A DNA stretch of 64,000 bases. It comes from Isoetes taiwanensis. Lineage: Eukaryota > Streptophyta > Lycopodiopsida > Isoetales > Isoetaceae. Of this stretch, positions 11,123 to 23,254 are shown in pieces. Both the position numbers and the translations under genes were made by a program. The number at the start of each line of letters is the position of its first letter. Positions within the stretch are counted from its first letter, which is position 1. Where the stretch lies: contig JAJEKV010000093.1 of the NCBI GenBank assembly GCA_021234155.1, positions 3,652,024 through 3,716,023 of the forward strand, given 5' to 3'. The notes beneath the pieces were generated by a model. It was given only the letters and a program-made list of their open reading frames with translations. It had not been told where the DNA came from and ran no database searches.

Positions 11123-13454
11123 TGTTGAAGGTGTTCCCGCAAAAACCTTCAACCTCGGTTTTTAGGAACCTCCGTGTTGCTTAAGGCAACCACTCTCGAG
11201 TGCAAAGATTCTTAAAAATGCACAAGAGTTCACTAAGAGTGAGTTTCCCCGAAGATAAAAAAGTCCGCCTCCACAAAATAAGTTGCGTGGATGTGATCTA
11301 TGAAGCTATGGGTCCGGATATCTTTCTACTAGATGCTCAACACTTGACACAATCTAACCGCAAAAAAACTCAACAAGGTCGTGGTAGGCTAGGTAGGCGT
11401 AAATCGATCACCGAATCCACCAATTTTTGGTCAATATCCCTAACCGAGCTGAAATTTGAAACTCGACATTGGTGGTGAATTTTTCTGGAGCTACCAGCTT
11501 TATCTTTCTCAGATTTGTTCCGCACACCAAGGGCCAACTTTTTCTTTGACCAGAAGGGACCTAATTTTTCTTTTTGATAATTTTTGCCTAAGACTATGAG
11601 AAGAGAATAAACTCGAGAGAATGTTTACTATAGGTGAACTCAGGCGTGTATTTAGCATTGCCTGGCTCTGCAGATTTGCAACTTAGCGCATAAAGACGTT
11701 AACTAACAATTTGTGTGTGCACTAGACACTCAACCAATAACAATTTTTCTTTTGGAAAAAGATCACAATGCAACTCAAGCAAATTGCTACAAAGGTCGGA
11801 TTTTCAATTTAATCGGCCAATTTAAGATACAATGTAATATCCCAAGCTCTGGGGTCTTGGGCAATGTGGATTAAATAGGTACACATATAAAATCCGGAGT
11901 ATTGAGTCAACAATCCAGATCAAAGGTAAACATAGGAGGTCAGAAACAAGCTCAAGATTATCAAGCCGGTCCTTCTTCAAGCCAAATCTTTTTCTTCGCC
12001 TTCAAGCCCTCGAAAATCTTCGTGCAGAAAATCCCCTTTGTAGAATGTTCCGTTCCGCTGAGATCTCAATTATTTCCCTCCAATCTTCTCGTCTTCTAGC
12101 TCGCACTAAGCATTCATGGCATTAAACATGATGATTCTACCAAATTTTAGGTAGTGATTTAATGGTTTGTTTGGCCGATTGAACAGATCTTGAGTTTCCA
12201 GATTTAGGTTTTTGGTAGTTCAAGCTCAATATCCCACAGCCCCGATCAATTTGGGAGACAAGGTATATAAGGGCTAAAAATCCATTTTTTCTGATTATTA
12301 AAAAAGTGTCCACGCGGGGATTCGCAGATTCTCCACCGCCCCACTCTCGGGATGCTCAAGTGGGGGATTGGCTTGGAAGAGAAATTAGGGAGGGGGTAGA
12401 TAGGAAAATTTTGCACCCCTTTACACCCTATGGCATCCATTCCCTAGAAAACATATATCATGCCTAGAATAAGGCCTTTTCTCAAAAATTCTTTTTTCTA
12501 GGGGAATCTTTTGTGCCCTATAATATTCCTCGGGGTCTTTTTTCACCATAGAGCTCTTTGGAATTTGGAAAAAATTTGGGGAGTGGATGGAGTGGCATTT
12601 GAAAAAGATGGCATGGCTAGGTAGTATGACATGGCCAATGGGAATGATGACGTGTCCTAATTTGAATTTGAAAAATTCTCTAGTCAAAAATTTTTTAGAA
12701 TGATGTGGAAATGATGTGTGTGAATGATGAGGTGTCAAAAGTGATGTGGCAACAATGATATTTTGAAATGAATTTTGATTTGAATGAGAGTTTGAGATGA
12801 AAAGGATAAAATGGTGATGGGTGTGATGTGTGTAGTATGGTGTAGAGGGACTGGCAACATCTAGTGCTCATTAGGAAGCCAAAAATTTTGTGGAGCATCT
12901 TTGAGGCATCTTTGAGGCATATTTGAATTTTGAGCATTTCCTTAGGGATTTTGCAAGCCTCTCTACATTTTGCTCAAGTTGCATGGAATGTTGACTTCAT
13001 AAGCAAAGTTGTGACTATGTCAAGTCTCTCTTGAACTAGTGGATGATGAAGCAAGTGGGTGTTTTTATGAAGGTGTATTTTGACTAGAAAGAACTTTCAA
13101 GGTCAAGTTTGACTTTGGGAGGTGTATGAGGAAGGAGCCAAGGTTCAATGCTATTTGGGATGGTGGGAGGATGAGGATGGAAATAAAAAATGCCAAAGAT
13201 GCCAAGCTCATAAATGATCACATACCATGGAATGCTCTTCAATGGATCTTCTTTTTCTTCTTCTCTACACTTCCCATGCTTGTTTGACCTTTTTGTATCT
13301 CTTGAGTGACTTGAGTCAATTGTCCTTCCTTTGCTCTTCAAACTTGAGTGTATGCTAGTGAAGCATTCTCCTAATATCTTGCAAATTGAACCAAACTGAT
13401 AGGATTAGTGCTAATACATGCTTGGCTCTTACATGCTGCCATAGCATGGCAGCA
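11123..13454 (-). repeat. Ty3/gypsy right LTR (5' LTR of the element)
   Basis: Direct repeat partner of 2,774-5,107. On the plus strand it starts TGTTGAAGG and ends GGCAGCA, so both strands show TG...CA ends. Compared with the left copy it has a three-base (TGC) difference at its outer end and many small indels. It is followed directly by the target duplication acctt. Confidence 0.8.
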
Positions 13455-13459
13455 ACCTT
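13455..13459. repeat. Target-site duplication (right), acctt
   Basis: Exact match to 2,769-2,773, on the outer side of the right LTR. It lies inside the kinase reading frame, at the codons for Lys-Val just before the predicted stop. Confidence 0.6.
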
Positions 13460-14650
13460 CATATGTTGGATGATGTCCAATGTGCTAGAGTATCGGTCGG
13501 TTGGGTTTATCTCAACACACAACCCCATAAGCCGCATTGCCTAGACAAAATCAAGGAGCATCTCGTAAATGTAGCCCAGGGAATATATGTCAGATATCTC
13601 ATGCCCCCATGATGCTTGGTCATCTGATGATGATGTAAAAACTCTCTTCTCCCACCAAGGATATCGCATCGTTCCATTGGAGTGTATAACGGTTCTTCAA
13701 CTTGGGCATTCGCTCCTTGCAAAAAAATGGAGGGCTGTGTCCCAATCACCAATAGCCACTCACACATTTGTAAAGGAGTCATCAAAATGGAGTTTGACAC
13801 TTTGCAATTGAGCTTTGTGTGTATCAAACCCGAGTGGATGGCATAGACTCCTTCCGCAAGAGCTAGAGCTATTTCTCGAACGCACTTATACACGAAGTCT
13901 CATTTTGGCTTTCCACCGCACTTATCTTCATATCAGCCCTTCTTGGAGCACTATGCATTGCATTTGACCGCCTCCTATAAGAAGAGAATTGGCCGGAAGA
14001 TGGTCAAGTAATTCAAGAAAGGTTCCTCCATTCATGAATGGCAAGACTACCATTGGTCCCTCGTGGCTCATCTCCACAAAAGACCTCGGGGCAAGTCCAA
14101 GGGGTGGGCCAATGCCGGACTTGGGTTCTTGAAACGGATATACTTGTCACCAACAACCATGATGCAGCTCTATCTTGGCCTCCACACAATGCCAAGATAA
14201 TAGTCATCTTGATTAAAGTATGTGGTTCCCAAGATCCGGATTTGCTATATCCGGGCCTTGTTTACTACCAATGCACTTTTATAACTCCAACAAGATTCAC
14301 GGGAATGCGTGTCAATAAATGCAAAGACATTTATCATGAGCTGTAATGATAATCTAGCCCCTCGCACCAATAGAGCTCCCACCATGGATAAGACTATCTA
14401 ACTCTTTCACCTGCTCATCTTTGAGACTGCTACTGGCCATCTTGTGATCTTGCGTCGGCTTGAATTTTGCCCTTTGCCACGACTTAGGCCCATCAGTCCC
14501 ATGATGCCCCCAGCATGGGGGCTCATAAGTGGCACTTTATACTTAAGTAGCATCCTCTCACCTCGCTCGTGATTGCAAACCCAAGACTTTAAGTTCTTTC
14601 TCATCATATCTTCCAACTCGGACTCATGCTTTGGGCCACCTCCCCACATA
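13455..14650 (-). pseudogene. Protein kinase pseudogene, 3' end hit by gypsy element
   Basis: Minus-strand frames assemble a degenerate protein-kinase domain. GPMVVLPFMNGGTFLNYL resembles the hinge region near 14,050. IALALAEGVYAIHSGLIHTKL at 13,790-13,870 is the catalytic-loop region, where the usual HxDLK Asp is not present. SSDDQASWGHEISDIYSLGYI at about 13,570-13,640 is the region after the activation loop. MRLMGLCVEINPTDRYSSTLDI up to 13,460 is the C-lobe with the conserved NPxxRxS motif. At least four frameshifts and stops separate the parts, so it is dead. The N-terminal part to 14,650 is less certain. The subfamily cannot be told by eye. Confidence 0.65.
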
Positions 14651-14881
14651 ATTCAGACCGACATTCTTTCTCAACCCGACGCTACAAAATGGTTAATTCG
14701 ACGTTCGGCCGGTTCAGGTGCATATTTGATTGATGCGTCTGTTTTAGCCTAAGCTCGCTACCAGTTGCCAACCGATGAATACTAGCCACTGCCATCGTCG
14801 GGGAAGCTTTTTTTTTCTTGCATCAATCTTCATCAACTATATCATCTCCACAGGTCAATCTTAGAGTAAGGTTTAGGTATC
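14651..14881. other. Intergenic, nothing recognised
   Basis: No gene, repeat or motif was recognised in this short interval, apart from a poly-T run near 14,808-14,816. Confidence 0.5.
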
Positions 14882-15204
14882 GGGTAAAAGCATGTTAGGG
14901 TGTACCACTTTGGAACCTCGCAAAAAGTACATACACTAGGTAATTTTGAACCGGGTACTTTTTCATTTTTGTTTTCATTAAAACTAGTACAAAAGTCCAA
15001 AATAAAAGTCAAGGACGCATTAATATTCAAAGTTAAGATAAAGATAATGCTACTGGAGACCAAAATATATATAAAAGTTCTAGAGTGTACCTTTTATTGA
15101 GATATTACATAGGTACCCAAGATCATCCTCCGGGGTACCTTTTTAGGTACTTTTTTGGTCACTAAATAATACTTTTTAAGGGACACCCTAACATGCTTTT
15201 ACCC
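14882..15204. mobile_element. Short inverted-repeat element (MITE-like), 323 bp
   Basis: Perfect 22-bp terminal inverted repeats lie at 14,882-14,903 (starting gggtaaaagcatgttaggg) and 15,183-15,204. The interior is AT-rich and non-coding. Both flanks carry tatc (14,878-14,881 and 15,205-15,208), a possible 4-bp target duplication, too short to assign a superfamily. The GGG-starting ends would suit a Mutator-type relic. Confidence 0.65.
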
Positions 15205-15329
15205 TATCATTGGTGCACTCCAAAGAGCTATAAATCCTGTGCAGCTGTAGATTGATAGGTCGAGAAGTAGCCACCAAAGCCAAAGGCATTTCTGGCAGTC
15301 ATATGACGGATTTTTGCGCTTGTCTTTTT

Positions 15330-16409
15330 ATGTTTTGCCATAGTGCACCATGATAATCTGTATGTGGCTGCTGAAGCATTCATGCAATTGGTATCTTTGT
15401 CTTACTTACAAACTTCAGAAAGAAAAAATATGTGCAGGGTTAGTGTAAGTGCAGCCATTTTTGGCAGTCATAGCAGGGACTTTTCTACTTGCCTTTTTAC
15501 GTTTTGCCTAGTACAACATAATAACCTATCTGTGGCTATTGAAGCATTCATGCGATCGGTATTTGGTTCATGTTTACAAAAGTCAGAAAGAAAAAACATG
15601 TGCAGGGATATCTATGAACTGTAAGTGCATCACCAACAACACTCTAAACATTGAAAGGGGTCGTATGTTTGTTGTTTCTATCAAGGACTAAGCCAGTTTC
15701 TTATGCTTTATCGTAGTACACCACGATAACCTGTGTATGGCGACTGAAGCAATCATGCAATTGGTATATTTGTCTTATTTATAAACTTCAGAAAGAAAAA
15801 ATATGTGCAGGATTACCTCTGAAGTGTAAGTGCAGGCATTTCGGGCAGTCATAACAGGAATTTGTGTGCTTGTACATTTTGTCGTAGTACAACATAATAA
15901 CCTGTTTATGGCTGCTGAAGCATTCATGCGATCGATATCTTGGTTCTTCTTTACAAACTTCAGAAAAGGAAACATGTGCAAGGTTATTCTATGAACTTGA
16001 AGTGCATCAGCAACAACATCCTAAACATTGAAAGGGGTCGTCTGTTTGTGGTTTCTGTGAAGGATTAAGCCAGTTTCTTGCAATGACCTCGTAGTTGAGC
16101 GCCAATGCTTGGATACCAAATTCTTGTATTGCATTCCAGGTATATTTGCCATTTATTTTGCCATTTATCTGCAAGTTATCTGTATGAAATATTGATTTCA
16201 TGATGTTCTTTGATATAGGGAGCGCACAAATGATCTCTTCCTCTCCAAGCATTGATTTTCTAAAATATGAATAATTGTCTTGCATCTTCTCTTCACACTT
16301 ATTTTTTTATCAGATCATCAGATCCAATATAAAATTTAGATCCAATAATTAAGTTGACTCTCATGTAGAAATGCTCATTTTGGTTGGAATATAATTATAA
16401 TACAATTAT
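15330..16409 (+). repeat. Tandem array with two-level repeat structure
   Basis: A block containing ctgaagcattcatgc and cttcagaaagaaaaaa recurs near 15,341, 15,506, 15,716 and 15,885. Alternate blocks match best, giving a dimer of about 375 bp (15,341 to 15,716). The sentence-like marker aacattgaaaggggtcgt occurs near 15,650 and 16,024, again about 375 bp apart. The segment 16,035-16,409 recurs at 22,713-23,087. No coding function is seen. The array is split by the Mutator-like element at 16,410. Confidence 0.7.
16401..16409. repeat. 9-bp target-site duplication (left), tacaattat
   Basis: Exact match to 22,638-22,646. Nine base pairs is characteristic of the Mutator superfamily. The same 9 bp appears once, uninterrupted, in the paralogous array unit near 23,079-23,087, giving an empty-site control. 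Confidence 0.85.
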
Positions 16410-16442
16410 GGGAAATTTACCAAAATAACCTTAATTGTTGAC
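16410..16442 (+). repeat. Left terminal inverted repeat of Mutator-like element
   Basis: 33 bases, exact reverse complement of 22,605-22,637. Confidence 0.85.
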
Positions 16443-19400
16443 ACTAGAGTTGTCCCTTGATGGACCATAAATGGTTCATTTGTACAGTTCGCTTTAAAAT
16501 TCATATAAAATCAATGACATAAAATTCAGTTAAACCCTTTCTACATGTTAATATATGGCAGTCATGTTGCACAGGAAAAATAGTTAAAAATGCATATACC
16601 CCCAAAATTGAAAGTTATGTTTAGGTGAATCAAGGGGGGTCAAGTCCAGTTTGCTTCATGTCTCAATAAAAGGATTTTTTTGATTTTTTTCATTATAATG
16701 GTATTTTTCTATACGAGATAAGGATTAATACACAAAAACCTTGTTCCAATCCGAAGTCTAGAAAGGAAGATATAACCAGTCAAACATGACAGGGTCAAAA
16801 CAGTTTTCTGTCTTCTGTGGACCAATAATGGTTCCCAGAAGGCTGTTTCAATTAAAATTCTATAACTTTTGCATGAAAATGATTTTTTACTTCAAATTTG
16901 GTATATAAGTACTTGACTAATTGGTCCATGCATAAAAAATATTTGTTGGGCTGTAATTTGAAGCTTCAGCTTTAACTTATAATAACACTTTTAAGTAACT
17001 TTTAATTGATGTCTATTTTGTTATATTTGAAAGAAATTTATTGAAATAGTATGTCATTGAAAAAATAATATATGAATGCTTGTATGGATATGAAACCAAT
17101 GAAAAAACAAGTAAAGAAAAAGAGCAAAAGGCACGATCATGATAAATCAATAAAGGTTTCTCAGACATAAGACCATTACTGGCCCACATGTTCATTTTAA
17201 ATCAATAACTTCTTTACCTTATTGGATCTCAAGCCGAATTTTAGGATATTAGTATTTCATGAGATCCTCTATCAATAAAAAATATTTATTGCTAGGTTTG
17301 GGCTAAAACTTTTAGTATTAGTTCCAAGTTATCATCAAATATTTTCCATATTTGATCTCTAGATTTGTGCCTTGAAAATGAACTTCAAACACCATATTTC
17401 AAAGCTTCCCAAAGTTAAGATAGCAATTCAAGATGAACCAAGGAAAAATATGAAAAGATATGCCTAAAGAAGATCAAGATAGACTGCTATGCCGATGCCA
17501 ATTATTGGTCCACATGACCTCTCATTTAAAAGTTAAGAACATCATCATCTTAATCAATTCTTTAGAATATAGTTTATATCACATTATATATGATAACATT
17601 AGTTGATTAGGGAGGATTGTCTATCTAAAAGGTGATATCGGAGCACAAAAATTAAGTAGTTACGGGCTACTTTGAATGTATGAGAAAGTCCACTTACACC
17701 TTTCAAAGATTATCTTATAGATGAAAAATCATAATATCATTGTCGGGAACAAAATGAATAGAGCCAATGCAAATAAATAGAGAAATTTTCAATCCAGGTT
17801 GGTTTTAATCCCGGACCTATACATAGTCCATGCTTATTTATATTCAAATCTTGTATATAATATATTATCCTAACATGAAATTTGAGATATATATTGCCAA
17901 CAAAGGTTCAAATTTACAAAATTTATAGCCTATCATAAAAGTTGATCTACATGTACTATGGTCCTACTTAGACTACAACATTTTGGAGCAGCCACACATT
18001 GTCTAACTTTATAATATTGGAAAGTAAGTAGGTTTCTTCATTTTTTTCCCTAATAAGACCACAACAAGGATCTCAATATCCCTTTTATCATACATTGCCC
18101 ATTTCAAAGGCTTATGGAAGAATTACAAATGCAATAAGTTAATTTTTGAGATGAACTAGAAAAACAAAAGTGCGGAAAGTTTTTGATCTATTTATTTATA
18201 GTCATGGCTAAAGTTCGTGATATTGTCCTCTATTCATCAATAACTATCACTACCTACATTATTGTTGAGTTTTAGACCTATAAAGGTATAATCAATGCAC
18301 TTTGGAACATTTCTTTGTGTTCATCCTGTTATATTAGAGCTCGTTTAGATCTAGATAATGCATGGTTATACCCTAGTTACACTATATTTATGTTGATAAA
18401 GTAAATTCCTACATAGAGTTGATTAGAATGCATCATTTACTATCCTTATGAGACTTATGGATGGGATTTATTGAAGCACTTTAACCCATATTTTTATTTT
18501 GAATTCTGTACAATAATTTCTTTAGTTAATAACGATACTAATAAAACATATAAACAAAAAAATAATTCTTTGGACTATAGGTTACCTAGTTAAGAACTCA
18601 TTGTCACAAAAATTAAGTCAAAACTTGTAATAATAAGAGAGAAATAATTCTTGAACCTCATGCAGCATTTTTAAGCAAAATAGGGTTTGGCGACTTCAAA
18701 TAAAATCAAACTAGTAATGGTGCCCAGCGTTGCTGGGCTAATGTTGGGAACCCTCAATGAAGATTCAATCAACATATCCTACAATTTTTGTAGGAACTAT
18801 CGTGTCTATGTATTAATAGGTTCATTTGTGCATTTTTGTTCAATAAAGGAAAAAGACCCTATAAAAAGTTTTGAAGCACACTCAATTAAATGAAATGTTC
18901 GTGCAACAATAATTTAGTTAGCCTCTTCATTGAATGTGCTACAAACACATACTGAATTCACTATTATACACAAAACCCAACTTTCACATGGGTATCATTA
19001 ATAATATACGTACAAATATCATGTATACATCAGTTGCATTTCTTTGCTGGCAATATTTTCTAGCATAGCACTTTAGATATTATCCAATGTTCTCTAAGAT
19101 GGCAAATAGTTTATGTTTATGCTTCATATATCTATATTGATTTGCCAATCATGTCTATATTGATTTGCCGAGTAGTCCCTAGGAACACATTTGTTCATAC
19201 AAAACTATAGATTGAAGACCTCTTTAACATGATCATAATTTCATAACCATGCTAGATAACCTCTTTGAAGGTACCATACGCTAAATTCGCTTATTATAAA
19301 ATAGTTCTTTTTGTTGATTTATGAGCTTACAAAAGGGCTCGGTTTTTGCATAGAATGCCAAGAGAATAATCGCTCATATAAAAGCATGCAATGTTGCTTC

Positions 19401-19489
19401 ACATAGGCATAAGTCACCAGAAGTAAAGTAAAAGTATGTCCTTGTTCATTTTTGGATTTATGAATTCAACACATTTTAGACAAACTTTC
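16443..19489. other. AT-rich interior of the Mutator-like element
   Basis: About 3 kb of AT-rich sequence with only short open frames on either strand. No domain was recognised. It resembles the filler of non-autonomous Mutator elements. Confidence 0.5.
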
Positions 19490-20960
19490 TCAACATTGCG
19501 TTAACGATTTTCGTGCATATGTGTCGGCATGTTGTTGGTGGCTAATGCCTTTAATGAATTCGTCAATTGGTTCAACAACCACAACGAATCTAGAGCATGT
19601 CGATCCAACTTTGAAGTCAATTTCTATTATGTCCTTAAGAAGTTGTATTTGGCACTGTGAAAAAGGGGTTTGAAAAGTTGTATATTCTACGATACTGAAA
19701 AAAATCTTCCATGGACGTTTGCCAGGACATGACATAATCCTGAGCTTTTGCCAAAATGGAGGCCAACTACTTTTCAATACATATAAGTGTGAAATGCAAC
19801 AAAAAGAAATCCAATCCAAAAGGTTTGTGGCAGAACCATGCATATATTCTTGCATCGCCCCTTCAAAATGCATTTTTATGTTGAAAACCTAAATAAAGAA
19901 GGCACATACAATTCACTCTTACATCACATCTTGACACTAAAGAGAAGAGTAACAGTTATGCATAACAGCTGTTGATAGACATGCTGAAGCTGAGAGTAGA
20001 GGTGATTAACTCGTGATGCAAGATAATGTTCTCTAAGTCTGAAACCAACCCTTTTATCTAACTTTTTTAATATTTTATTTATTAAAGAAGAGTCGAGTTC
20101 CCGCCAATTTGTCTCAGACAGACAAAGCATGAACATACTACTCTAAGTAACTCCACTACAATTTATTTTCACTGGATTGATGGGCTTAGATGTGGACAAT
20201 TCCAAACCATAGGAAAGCCACCAACGTTTATGTATCGCTAGCTTTTGTCTAACAAAGATTTATGAACTCGCCTTTGTTGCAAAGCCGGAATGAATCCGAG
20301 CATGTGTACAACTTTGAAGTCAATTTCCATTCTGTCCTTAAGAAGTTGTATGTCGATACAACTTTGAAGTCAATTTCCATTCTGTCCTTAAGAAGTTGTA
20401 TTTGGCAATCGCGGAAACGTTGGTTTGAAAAGTTGTTGTATATTCCACAATACCAAAAAGTCATCCATTATCCAATCTTTCATGGATCTTCGCCAGATAG
20501 GACATAATCCCGAAGCTTCGCCAAAATGGAGCCCAACTACTTTTCAGCACACATAAGTGTGAAATGCAACAAAAACAAATAGTGCCTGATTCTGTACCAA
20601 TCCAAAATGTTTATGCTTCACTACAATTTATTTTCACCTGGATTGAAAACCATAGGAAAGCCACCAACGTTTATGTATTGCTAGCTTTTGTCTAACAGCC
20701 AGAATGAACTCAGCTTTGTTGCAAAAGCCAGAATGAATCCAGAGCATGTCGTTCCAACTTTGAAGTCAATTTCCATTCTGTCCTTAAGAAGTTGTATTTG
20801 GCACTGTGAAAAGTTGGTTTAAAAAGTTGTTGTGTATTCCACAATACTGAAAAAGTCATCCATTATCCAATCTTCCATGGATCTTCGCCAGGATAGGACA
20901 TAATCCTGAGTTTCTGCCAAAATGGAGCCCAACTACCATTTTTCCTTCTGGCTAGGTATT
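19490..20960. repeat. Degenerate tandem repeats inside the Mutator-like element
   Basis: The block aactttgaagtcaatttc...gtccttaagaagttgtat occurs at about 19,605, 20,310, 20,358 and 20,757. The two near 20,310 and 20,358 form a 48-bp local duplication. Longer units include aaaccataggaaagccaccaacg (about 20,207 and 20,649) and gccaaaatggag...caactac (about 19,751, 20,520 and 20,918). The period is irregular, about 440 bp where best kept. No coding role is evident. Confidence 0.65.
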
Positions 20961-21937
20961 TGCCCTCTAATGAAATGCTGCGTTTTCAAACCTGTACTAA
21001 GTAGAAATGGACATGCTTTGCCAGGAAAGACTTGTGATACACTTTGAGGATTCTGGCAGGAACAAAATATACCCATGGCGTAAAAATTTCAGTTGCGTAA
21101 AAACAACTGTTGTAGGCGAAAATCCAGGATGAAAAATGGGACCTCTGCTAGTGTCGGAATTGGTCCAAAACATAGAAACGTGAGAGAGCCGTAAGTTTTG
21201 AAAAGATCAAAGAGTGCATGATGAGGAAGGGCAAGGCACCAGACATATCCCTTCCATCCGCTGTAATCTGCGACATGTCATGGCAAACCATATCCAAAGC
21301 ATGCCAAAGACATGGAAAATCCGTATAAACTCGGCCGATGTAGTAGACTTCGGCTTAAAGATTTCAAACAAAGATTGTATGTCCGGGCCATTGGATCTAG
21401 AGCAACCATCGTTCCAATTGTTTTACATGAGTGGTATGAATTGAAGGAGCAACCATCATTCCAGGCTAAAATCCTCCGCACTAAAAACGGGAGCTACAGG
21501 GATATCTTTAACCCTAAATGTCAAAATTAGGGTTAGGGTTTCGTTGACGACATACTTACCCAATAACATTATAATATAAGATGATAGTGGCAAAACATGG
21601 AAACATGTAAATTGATATGTTTTATCATAATACATCAATTAATTTCATATTTAGCAAGGTTTAGACACTTTTATGCTAGAAAATTGAAGAATGCAGTTCT
21701 AGAGTGTTTAAAAACTCGCCAAATTCTTCAAAGTTTGAACAATCATACCAATATAAAGGTGTATCCAATGGTCATGAAATTCTCACAGGTCGTTAAGAAT
21801 CAAGTGAAGACTCAAATAGTGGTGGTATATTTTAAAATTAAAATTTATCTTGTGAGATATATCGGTTTAAGTGGCAGGGGGTATGGTGGACCATTTCGGT
21901 CCATGGACCAGAAATGGTCCCCGGGACAACTCTAGTG

Positions 21938-22605
21938 TTAATTTCCAAAAAGCCCTTCGTATTTTTAAAATTCCCAAAATGCCCTTAAATCTTAAATATT
22001 TTCCCAAATAGCCCCGTACATTTTCAAAATCACCAAAAAAGCACGCACATGATCATTCTTTAAAGGGCTTTAAATTCTTGGCTTCTTGACGCTAGAGATA
22101 AATCTATCATTCCAATGCTAGAAATTATTCGAAGACAACTAGCTGAATGCTTTTACAAGAATCGTGTTGATGGAGAAGGTTTGTGGGCATATTGTGGAGA
22201 AGCTACTACATATGCTCAATGACATATTACAAAGGTCACTAGACGAGCTAGAAGGTACAGTACTTCCTTCTGATGCATTTATATTTGAAGTACAAAGTAC
22301 AAAACGATAAGTTATGGTTGATATTGAGTCTAAAACATGTTCATGCTTAAAGTGACAAATGTTAGAATTCCCTTGCAGTTACGTAGTTGTTGCTATTCTT
22401 TTCCGACAACAACGTCCAGAGATTTATCCCCATCTAGATTGCAGAAATCCTACTTGACATTTACGTTGCAGACTTCCCCTATCGTCTATTGTAAAAACGT
22501 GCTCTTTGATGATTTTTAAAATATAAAGGGCTATTTGGGAAAATACTTAAGAATTAGGGGCATTTTGGGAATTTCAAAAATATAAAGGGCTTTTTGGAAA
22601 TTAAG
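21938..22605 (+). mobile_element. Nested element with ~100-bp inverted repeats and MuDR transposase remnant
   Basis: Imperfect inverted repeats of about 100 bp lie at 21,938-22,042 and 22,498-22,605 (ends taatttccaaaaagccc and its complement). Between them the plus strand reads as the C-terminal part of a MuDR-type transposase: NSWLLDARDKSIIPMLEI near 22,073-22,125, then DIESKTCSCLK and MLEFPCSYVVVAIL near 22,320-22,400. This is the SWIM zinc-finger pattern CxCx(n)CxH with the final His replaced by Tyr. Stops occur inside. It looks like a deletion derivative of an autonomous Mutator element inserted into the right end of the larger one. I could not define its target duplication. Confidence 0.6.
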
Positions 22606-22637
22606 TCAACAATTAAGGTTATTTTGGTAAATTTCCC
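22605..22637 (-). repeat. Right terminal inverted repeat of Mutator-like element
   Basis: Exact inverted partner of 16,410-16,442, followed directly by the 9-bp duplication tacaattat. Confidence 0.85.
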
Positions 22638-23155
22638 TACAATTATCTATTTGAATTTATACTTGTTTTGTTTTGTACGATATATGTGATGGAAGGCGAA
22701 AGGTAACAACATCGGGCCGTATGTTTGTTGTTTTTGTGAAGGATTAAGCCAGTTTCTTGCAATGATCTCATAGTTGAGCACCAATGCTTGGGTACCAGAT
22801 TCTTATATTGCATTCCAGGTATGCTTACCATTTATTTTTCCATTAATCTGCAAGTTATCTGTATGAAATATTGATTTCATGATGTTCTTTGACATAGGGA
22901 GTGCACAAATGATCTCTTCCTCTCCAAGCATTGTTTTCCTGAAATATGAATAATTGTCTTGCATCTTTTCTTCACACTTATTTTTTATCAGATCATCAGA
23001 TCCAATATAAAAGTAAGATCCAATAATTAAGTTGACTCTCATGTAGAAATGCTCATTTTGGTCGAAATATAATCATAATACAATTATCTATATGAATGTA
23101 CACTTGTTTTGTTTTGTTTTGTACAATGGTGGAAGGCGAAAGCTCCATTGCCATG
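22638..23155 (+). repeat. Continuation of tandem array, includes the empty-site unit
   Basis: After the right target duplication (22,638-22,646) the interrupted array unit resumes. The next unit from about 22,711 repeats 16,035-16,409 closely, and it runs through tacaattatctata near 23,079 without interruption. Both units continue with a gttttgttttgta stretch and ggaaggcgaaag (22,692 and 23,131), putting the unit at about 440 bp here. Confidence 0.75.
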
Positions 23156-23254
23156 AAATTTGCATGCATGCACATGAATTCTTAAAAAAACAATGGACAA
23201 CTATTGCTCCTAATGGTCTTCTATACAATCTCTTGAATTAATAATTAATATTTA

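Larger units (their letters stand above)
2774..13454 (-). mobile_element. Degenerate Ty3/gypsy LTR retrotransposon
   Basis: About 10.7 kb, minus strand. Two 2.3-kb LTRs flank remnants in the order gag, protease, reverse transcriptase, RNase H, integrase when read from right to left, which is the Ty3/gypsy order (integrase last). It is bounded by the 5-bp duplication acctt. All coding parts carry frameshifts and stops, so it cannot act on its own. I could not identify a convincing primer-binding site next to the right LTR or a clean polypurine tract next to the left LTR. It is inserted at the 3' end of a protein-kinase pseudogene. Confidence 0.8.
16410..22637. mobile_element. Mutator-like DNA transposon, 6.2 kb
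   Basis: Perfect 33-bp terminal inverted repeats occupy 16,410-16,442 (starting gggaaatttacc) and 22,605-22,637. They are flanked by a perfect 9-bp target duplication. The left repeat continues into an inner arm (actagagttgtccc) whose inverted partner lies at about 21,923-21,938. The right terminus is thus interrupted by a nested 0.67-kb element. The AT-rich interior has no complete transposase, so this copy is probably non-autonomous. It holds tandem repeats at 19.5-20.95 kb. Confidence 0.8.

Noticed and set aside
15330-16030. CRISPR-like array
   Set aside because: Repeat units are long, diverged and head-to-tail without uniform spacers; plant tandem repeat.
21930-22613. 9-bp target duplication for the nested MuDR-derived element
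   Set aside because: Flanks (tctagtgt and gtcaacaa) do not match over 9 bases; at most gt is shared.
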